A stretch of 64,000 nt of DNA from Curtobacterium sp. MCJR17_055 (lineage in GTDB: Bacteria > Actinomycetota > Actinomycetes > Actinomycetales > Microbacteriaceae), in the NCBI RefSeq assembly GCF_003224335.1, contig NZ_QKLF01000001.1:744001-808000 (forward strand). The letters run 5' to 3'. This document shows positions 60,301 through 64,000 of this stretch, piece by piece. Each line of letters opens with the position of its first letter. The first letter of the stretch is position 1. The notes under the pieces are model-generated. The model was not told the origin of the DNA, ran no database searches, and was given only the letters and a program-made list of their open reading frames with translations. Both the position numbers and the translations under genes were made by a program.

Positions 60301-63300
60301 CGACCGCGCTTCGAGCATCTCGTGGATCTGCCCGCCGTAGGAGCCGACGTTCTCGGCCGTCTCCGGGGTGGCGTAGAACTCCTTGAGCTTCGCGATGAGC
60401 TGCTCGTCGCCGCCGTACAGGCCGGCGAGGCCCTGCACGTCGAACGGGGCGTGGAAGGCGAAGTTCCAGCCGTCCGTCTCGGTGAAGGCGCCGCCCCACT
60501 CGGCCGGGTCGAACTCGTCCGCCGGGACCTCGAACGACCCGTCGGCGTTCCGGCCCTGGAAGAACCCGGCGTCCGCGTCGAACAGGTTGACGTAGTCCTC
60601 CGCCCGGTCGTGCAGGTACGCCGCGGCGGTCTCCAACTCCTCGACGCGGTCGGCGGGCGTGGCCGGGTCCTTCGCCAACGCCTCGGCCATCTCCGCGAGA
60701 CCGTGGTCGTTGATCGTGCCTTCGAGCCCCCACGAGACGCTCTCGTGGAGCGAGTCCGGCACGTAGCCGAGGAACGCGGACTGGTCGAGCGCCTTGCGTC
60801 CGGCGCCGGAGACGTCGGTCGAGACGGTCGTGGCGTTCTTGTACCCGGCGTCGAAGGCCTCGAGCGCGGTCTTCGTGTCCACCGCACCGTCGAGGTACGC
60901 GGTCGCGAAGGCGACGTCGGAGCTCGTGCCGGTCATCAGGTCGGCGTAGCCCGGTGAGGACCAGCGCGGCGTCCATCCGCCGTCACGGTACTGCTGGACG
61001 AACCCGTCGACGAGCTCCTGTGCGACGTCCGGGTAGAGCATCGAGTAGAGCGGCCAGACCGTGCGGTAGGTGTCCCAGAAGCCGTTGTTGACGTAGACCT
61101 TGCCGGCCTTCACGACGGCGTTCGTCGTGGTGGCGGTCGCCGCGCCCTTCGGGGCGACGTTCGGGCTGGCGTGCTCCCAGACGGGTGCCCCGGCGGTGCC
61201 GGTGTTCTCGTGCTGCGAGTTCGGGTACAGGTTCATCCGGTAGAGCGAGCCGTAGAGCGCCTGGAGCTGCGTGTCGCTCGCGGCCGACTGCGGCACGGTG
61301 ACGACACCGAGCCGCTCGTTCCACTGGGCGGCGGCGGCCTGCTGGACCTGCTCGAACGACTTGCCAGTGAGCTCGAGGTCGGCGTTGTGCCGCGCCTGGT
61401 CGAGGGAGATGAACGAGGTGGCGAGGCGGAGCTCGACGACATGGTCGCCGGTCAGCCCGGAGAACGAGGCGTAGCGGGCGCTGCTGCGGTCGCCCGCGGC
61501 GGTGCCGGTGCCGGACGGGTCCGTGTCGAACCGACCGGCGAAGAACATCCGCGTGGCGCCGACGGACAGGCCGGAGCCGCCCTCGGTCCACCCGGTCACG
61601 GTGCCGTCGTCGCCCATCGTGATCGACGTGCGCTCGTCGGAGCCGACGTTGTCGAGGACGACGCTGCCGCTGCTCGCCGGGAAGGCGAACCGGAGCACGG
61701 CGCCGTGGTCGCTCGGGGTGACCTCGGCCACCGTCCCGGACGTGGTCTTCACGGAGTACAGGTCCGGTCGGGCGACCTCGTCGGCGTGGTCGAACGCGAG
61801 CGCACGGGAATCGAGGGAGGCGTTCGGCGTCGTGCCCGAGGTCGACGGCATGATCGCGAGCTGGTTGCGGTCACCCATCCACGGGCTCGGCTCGTGGGAG
61901 ATGCCGATGCCCTGGAGGCGCGGCAGGTTGTCCGCGTCGTTGTCGGACTGCCACGAGTACTCCCACGACTGGCTCGACGCGTCCGTCATCGGCGTCCAGA
62001 AGTTGAAGCCGTTCGGGACGGCCGCGGCGGGGATGTTGTTGCCCCGCGAGAAGCCGCCGGAGGAGTTCGTGCCGCGGCGGGTGTCGACGTAGTCCGTCAG
62101 GCTCGAGCCGTCGATGCGCTCGGCCGCCGGGTCGATGCGGATGTCGTCCACCCAGCCCTGGAACTTCGTCGACGCGCTGGTGCCCGCGGCGTCGTCGTCG
62201 TAGGTGAACAGCACCTTGTCGACGGTCTTGCCGGCGAGTGCGCCGAGCGGGATCCGGATGGAGTTCCACTGGTCGACGAAGAAGACCTTGCCTGCACCGA
62301 GGGCCTCCGCCGAGACGCGGTTGCCGTTCTCGTCCGTGACCTGCGGGTCCGCGGACACGAGCGAGCCGTCGCTGAGCTGCAGGTCGACCGCGGCGTAGGT
62401 CGCCGGGTAGGTGGTGTCCCCGTTCAGCTCGGGGAAGAGCTTGTAGCTGAGCTCGCTGTCCGCGGTGATCGGCATCGCGACGTCGTCGTAGAGGACGTTC
62501 GTCGCGCTCGCCGGACCGGCGGCGACGTGGGCGCCGGCGTAGCGGAGCGCCTTGGTCCCGCTGAACCCGACGGTCGAGCGGATGTTCAGTCCGGACACCG
62601 GTCCGTTGCCGACCCGGGTGACCATCGGGCTGGGCGGGGGCGGGGTGGTCGAGCCGTCGGAGATGCTCCAGTCGGCGAGCTGGGTGATGCCGTCGCCGCT
62701 GTTCTTCGTGATGCGGAGGCGGTACCGGTCGTACGAGCCGGGCGTCGCCGCGGTGTACGTGTTCGTCTTCCCACGGCCGCTGAAGGTCTGCGCGGTCTGC
62801 GTGTCCACCGTGGTCCACGTGGTGCCGTCGGTGGAGCCCTCGAGCGTCCACGCCGACGGGTCACGGCCGGGGGCGTCGTTGGCGCTCGTGAGCGAGTACG
62901 CCCGCAGCGTCTCGGGCTGGTCGAGCCGGTAGGTGACGACGCCGGTGTTCCGGAAGGCGAGCCACTTCGAGCCCGCGTTCCCGTCGGCCAGGCTGGCGGC
63001 GACCTCGTTCGGCGGGTTCTCGGCGTCGGCGGTGACGCCCGTGACGTGACCGAGGAGGCTCCCGGGCGGCAGCGTCGACCCGGTGACGGTCGTCGACGGC
63101 GTGAGCGGGGTGTTCGCGAGGGGCGCCGTGTCCCCCGCCTCGAAGGAGGTGGTGAAGGGTCCGGACGCGGCCTGCGCCGGCACGGCCCCGAGGAGCGCAC
63201 CCGATGCGGCGAGCGCCGCCCCGAGCACGACGGCCGTGGCGCGGGTCCCGAACCCGCCGCGCCGACCGCTGATCTGGTGCATGGTCCGGCTGCGCCGGGA

Positions 63301-63315
63301 ACCGAATGACGACAT
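57337..63315 (-). CDS. Giant secreted, surface-anchored GH92 alpha-mannosidase
   Basis: 1992 aa. Signal peptide (residues about 20-50, VVLGAALAASGALLGAVPAQAA). Then an F5/8C (discoidin-like) domain (GSKWLAFRNTGVVTYRLDQP; WTLEGSTDGTTWTTVDT), a second sugar-binding-like domain (FQGWVDDIRIDPAAERI), and the GH92 catalytic region (about 400-1150) with NGFWDTYRTVWPLYSMLYPD, GDEDNGEMSSWFVFSALGLY and HHIPYIAAAAGDP. Another F5/8C domain (SWKLEGSSDGSTWVPLST), PKD-type repeats (VNWGDGSPLEEATVTVTDG) and a Gly/Asn-rich linker follow. The end is an LAxTG sortase signal (LASTGSD), a TM helix and an Arg tail (VVRRRRSRLG). GH92 enzymes are Ca-dependent exo-alpha-mannosidases. ATG 63315 has GGAAGG six bases upstream. 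Confidence 0.9.
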   Translation of the reverse strand: MSSFGSRRSRTMHQISGRRGGFGTRATAVVLGAALAASGALLGAVPAQAASGPFTTSFEAGDTAPLANTPLTPSTTVTGSTLPPGSLLGHVTGVTADAENPPNEVAASLADGNAGSKWLAFRNTGVVTYRLDQPETLRAYSLTSANDAPGRDPSAWTLEGSTDGTTWTTVDTQTAQTFSGRGKTNTYTAATPGSYDRYRLRITKNSGDGITQLADWSISDGSTTPPPPSPMVTRVGNGPVSGLNIRSTVGFSGTKALRYAGAHVAAGPASATNVLYDDVAMPITADSELSYKLFPELNGDTTYPATYAAVDLQLSDGSLVSADPQVTDENGNRVSAEALGAGKVFFVDQWNSIRIPLGALAGKTVDKVLFTYDDDAAGTSASTKFQGWVDDIRIDPAAERIDGSSLTDYVDTRRGTNSSGGFSRGNNIPAAAVPNGFNFWTPMTDASSQSWEYSWQSDNDADNLPRLQGIGISHEPSPWMGDRNQLAIMPSTSGTTPNASLDSRALAFDHADEVARPDLYSVKTTSGTVAEVTPSDHGAVLRFAFPASSGSVVLDNVGSDERTSITMGDDGTVTGWTEGGSGLSVGATRMFFAGRFDTDPSGTGTAAGDRSSARYASFSGLTGDHVVELRLATSFISLDQARHNADLELTGKSFEQVQQAAAAQWNERLGVVTVPQSAASDTQLQALYGSLYRMNLYPNSQHENTGTAGAPVWEHASPNVAPKGAATATTTNAVVKAGKVYVNNGFWDTYRTVWPLYSMLYPDVAQELVDGFVQQYRDGGWTPRWSSPGYADLMTGTSSDVAFATAYLDGAVDTKTALEAFDAGYKNATTVSTDVSGAGRKALDQSAFLGYVPDSLHESVSWGLEGTINDHGLAEMAEALAKDPATPADRVEELETAAAYLHDRAEDYVNLFDADAGFFQGRNADGSFEVPADEFDPAEWGGAFTETDGWNFAFHAPFDVQGLAGLYGGDEQLIAKLKEFYATPETAENVGSYGGQIHEMLEARSVRMGQLGMSNQVSHHIPYIAAAAGDPSLTQQVVRESMRRLFVGSDIGQGYTGDEDNGEMSSWFVFSALGLYPLAQGSGQYTIGSPLFSQATVHLPGGDLRVNAAGNSAQNVYVQSASFDGKPLDRAVIAQSDIAKGGTLDFRMGSTASNWGAGKTQGAEGLDAPAVAPKPLVDATTSGFGVTTSDDDTAVGALTDDESLTATTFSSATPAITWKSSQGPVTVDQYTLTTAASGGQPTSWKLEGSSDGSTWVPLSTVAKSTFDAPLQTRPTTIEHPAALTWYRLSVTGTSTGKAPSIGEFELLADSSKTTSAFAVEPTPGLTAEVGQSFTGDLAAITGPGTEASDYTVTVDWQDGSDPQQVTPTKSALGAWEVPGEHTFTTVGEHTVHVVVRSGTEMASTDVPVTVSRTAPSLQGAFDNVCLGDPGQAANCDFGGRGFSRSALAADGFVQGTTNTVPGTDLTFDLPAVEPGEPDNATGNGQTIPVPTGTDITELAVIGTANERAQQTVGTIRYSDGTTADLPIEFGDWAASLAAPRFGNTVVASSDHRTVGVNGSDRIAAGVFATPVTTVPAGKQAVSITLPTQTGSPSSAGRIHVFAIATNGTRVPTTALTATAGARLSGTAGEEVSGTLATATGGTIGTGTTTATVNWGDGSPLEEATVTVTDGTATVTGAHTYATAGSREAVVTVDDGTGSASVRTPVEIAAAPVWTPTLTTSAGSGVRPRATVHVTGAGFAAGETVTVTVDGEGTGTTAVVAADGSVAFDVTAPGRPGSHSVSAIGDRSATLATVAFQVVVPGNGGGNGGGNGGGSGNGGGNGGGNGNGGGSGNGGPGHGGGHGSWAPEFRLLAEAGTEGTVVGYSGSRFAPNERVTLTLHSKPLALGTVTANADGVLSGTFTVPSAARPGAHEVQARGATSAVTVSAAFRVLARPAADAGRAPAEPGRWGGLASTGSDVDPARWGLVAGALVLLGAGITATAAVVRRRRSRLG
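57813..57917 (-). repeat. Gly/Asn-coding short tandem repeat
   Basis: Multiple degenerate copies of a 9-12 bp unit (CCGCCGTTGCC on the plus strand) encode the GNGGG-type linker just before the last extracellular domain of the GH92 protein. It is prone to length change, so the linker could vary between strains. Confidence 0.75.
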
Positions 63316-63382
63316 CGTCACCTTCCGAGATTGGGGAGGAGTGACGCCGCGTCGACCATGACAGCGTTGTCACACCCGACGT

Positions 63383-63411
63383 TTCTAACGGTTCCGTGTG
63401 AGTCGTGTCAA
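63383..63411 (-). promoter_or_regulatory. Promoter of the GH92 gene
   Basis: Minus-strand TTGACA (63411-63406), a 17-bp spacer, then TTAGAA (63388-63383). Expected start near 63376, giving about a 60-nt leader. A GTCACACCC/GTGTGA pattern nearby could be an operator for the divergent LacI protein, but no clean palindrome is visible. Confidence 0.65.
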
Positions 63412-63449
63412 GGAACGCCCAGCAAACCGGACAACCGTACGATGACGGG

Positions 63450-64000
63450 GTGAGCACCGAGCGACCCACGCTGCGCGCCGTCGCCGAGCGCTCCGGCGTC
63501 AGCATGAAGACGGTCTCACGCGTGGTGAACGGCGAGCGGTACGTCGCCGCCGACACCGCGGCACGGGTCCTGACCGTCGCCGCCGAGCTCGGGTTCCGCC
63601 CGAACACGCTCGCGCGCGAGTTCCGCGCCGGTGGACGGTCCGCCACGATCGGGCTGGTCACCGGCGACGTCGCGAACCCCTTCTACTCACGCATCGCGCG
63701 GGGCGCCGAGCGCGCGCTCCGCGCACCGGGGCTGAGCCTGCTGTCCACCTCGAACGACGAGGACGCCGACCGGGAGCGCACCCTCGTGGCGCAGCTCGTC
63801 GAACGCCGTGTCAGCGGCCTGCTCGTCGTGTCCGCCGACGACGACCACTCCCTGATCGCCCGCGAGCGGGCCCTCGGCACGCCCGTGGTGTTCCTCGACC
63901 GCGCACCGGCGGACGTCGACGCCGACTCGGTCGTCCTCGACAACGCCGGCGGCATCCGGACCGCGGTCGAGCACCTGCTCGAACGCGGACACCGCCGCAT
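63450..64000 (+). CDS. LacI-family regulator (partial, runs off the window)
   Basis: First 183 codons from GTG 63450. LacI helix-turn-helix (LRAVAERSGVSMKTVSRVVN; AADTAARVLTVAAELGFRPN) and the beginning of the ligand domain (ATIGLVTGDVANPFYSRIAR; VVLDNAGGIRTAVEHLLERG). Divergent from the GH92 gene with 134 bp between, so it probably regulates that enzyme in response to a mannose-type sugar. Confidence 0.9.
   Translation, partial: MSTERPTLRAVAERSGVSMKTVSRVVNGERYVAADTAARVLTVAAELGFRPNTLAREFRAGGRSATIGLVTGDVANPFYSRIARGAERALRAPGLSLLSTSNDEDADRERTLVAQLVERRVSGLLVVSADDDHSLIARERALGTPVVFLDRAPADVDADSVVLDNAGGIRTAVEHLLERGHRR

Noticed and set aside
57583..60957. 1124-codon open frame on the plus strand inside the GH92 gene
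   Set aside because: Antisense shadow of a high-GC gene: Arg/Asp/Gly-rich, no motifs, while the minus strand encodes clear GH92 and F5/8C domains.

Overview
The window looks like chromosome from a high-GC Gram-positive of the family Microbacteriaceae, most likely Curtobacterium or a close relative. The reasons are the six-gene C50-carotenoid cluster (crtE-crtB-crtI-crtYe-crtYf-crtEb) with divergent idi, the many leaderless or GTG starts, the ANTAR-type RNA-binding regulators, and a secreted GH92 enzyme ending in an LAxTG sortase signal. The genus is inferred, not proven.

Layout. 1-1434: edge of a YihY/BrkB-like gene, a DUF3618-like membrane protein and a metallo-beta-lactamase-fold hydrolase. 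1444-7339: carotenoid operon on the minus strand and idi on the plus strand, apparently sharing one symmetric -10 element. 7523-13039: LacI-family regulator and a three-gene sugar ABC importer, with matching operators in front of both transcription units. 13142-22047: housekeeping and regulatory genes (a frameshifted methyltransferase, a CopD-CtaG fusion, three GAF-ANTAR regulators, dCTP deaminase, a degenerate MNT/HEPN-like pair, a DUF6177-like gene). 22265-22335: tRNA-Gly(CCC).

22358-47699 is the main discovery: a complete Tn7-like transposon of 25,342 bp. It has TGT...ACA ends, 26-bp terminal inverted repeats (22 of 26 identical), repeated putative TnsB sites (TCTC-N8-TGAGACT), and a perfect 5-bp target duplication (TCGCT, 22353-22357 and 47700-47704). 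It begins 22 bp after the 3' end of the tRNA-Gly gene. At its right end it carries an operon tnsA-tnsB-tnsC-tniQ. The TniQ/TnsD-like protein has a long C-terminal array of four zinc-ribbon-like repeats, presumably the tRNA-targeting module. The cargo is a type I restriction-modification system (hsdMSR), a HEPN-motif protein, several unrecognised genes, a two-gene set with a membrane protein, and a translationally coupled array of paralogous genes resembling AbiEi/antitoxin-type proteins. Two members of that array are broken, by a frameshift and by a Trp-to-stop change. An orphan copy of the TnsB-like site sits just outside the right target duplication, suggesting that this tRNA-proximal site has been used before.

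47886-64000 returns to ordinary chromosome: small membrane proteins, a GNAT acetyltransferase, a TetR regulator divergent from a DUF4267 gene, a covalent-flavin amine oxidase, a formate/nitrite-type transporter, a NYN-domain protein, glycerate kinase, a very large surface-anchored alpha-mannosidase (GH92), and the start of a LacI-family regulator divergent from it.

All assignments were made by reading the sequence. No database search was possible, and family names are recognition from motifs and length.
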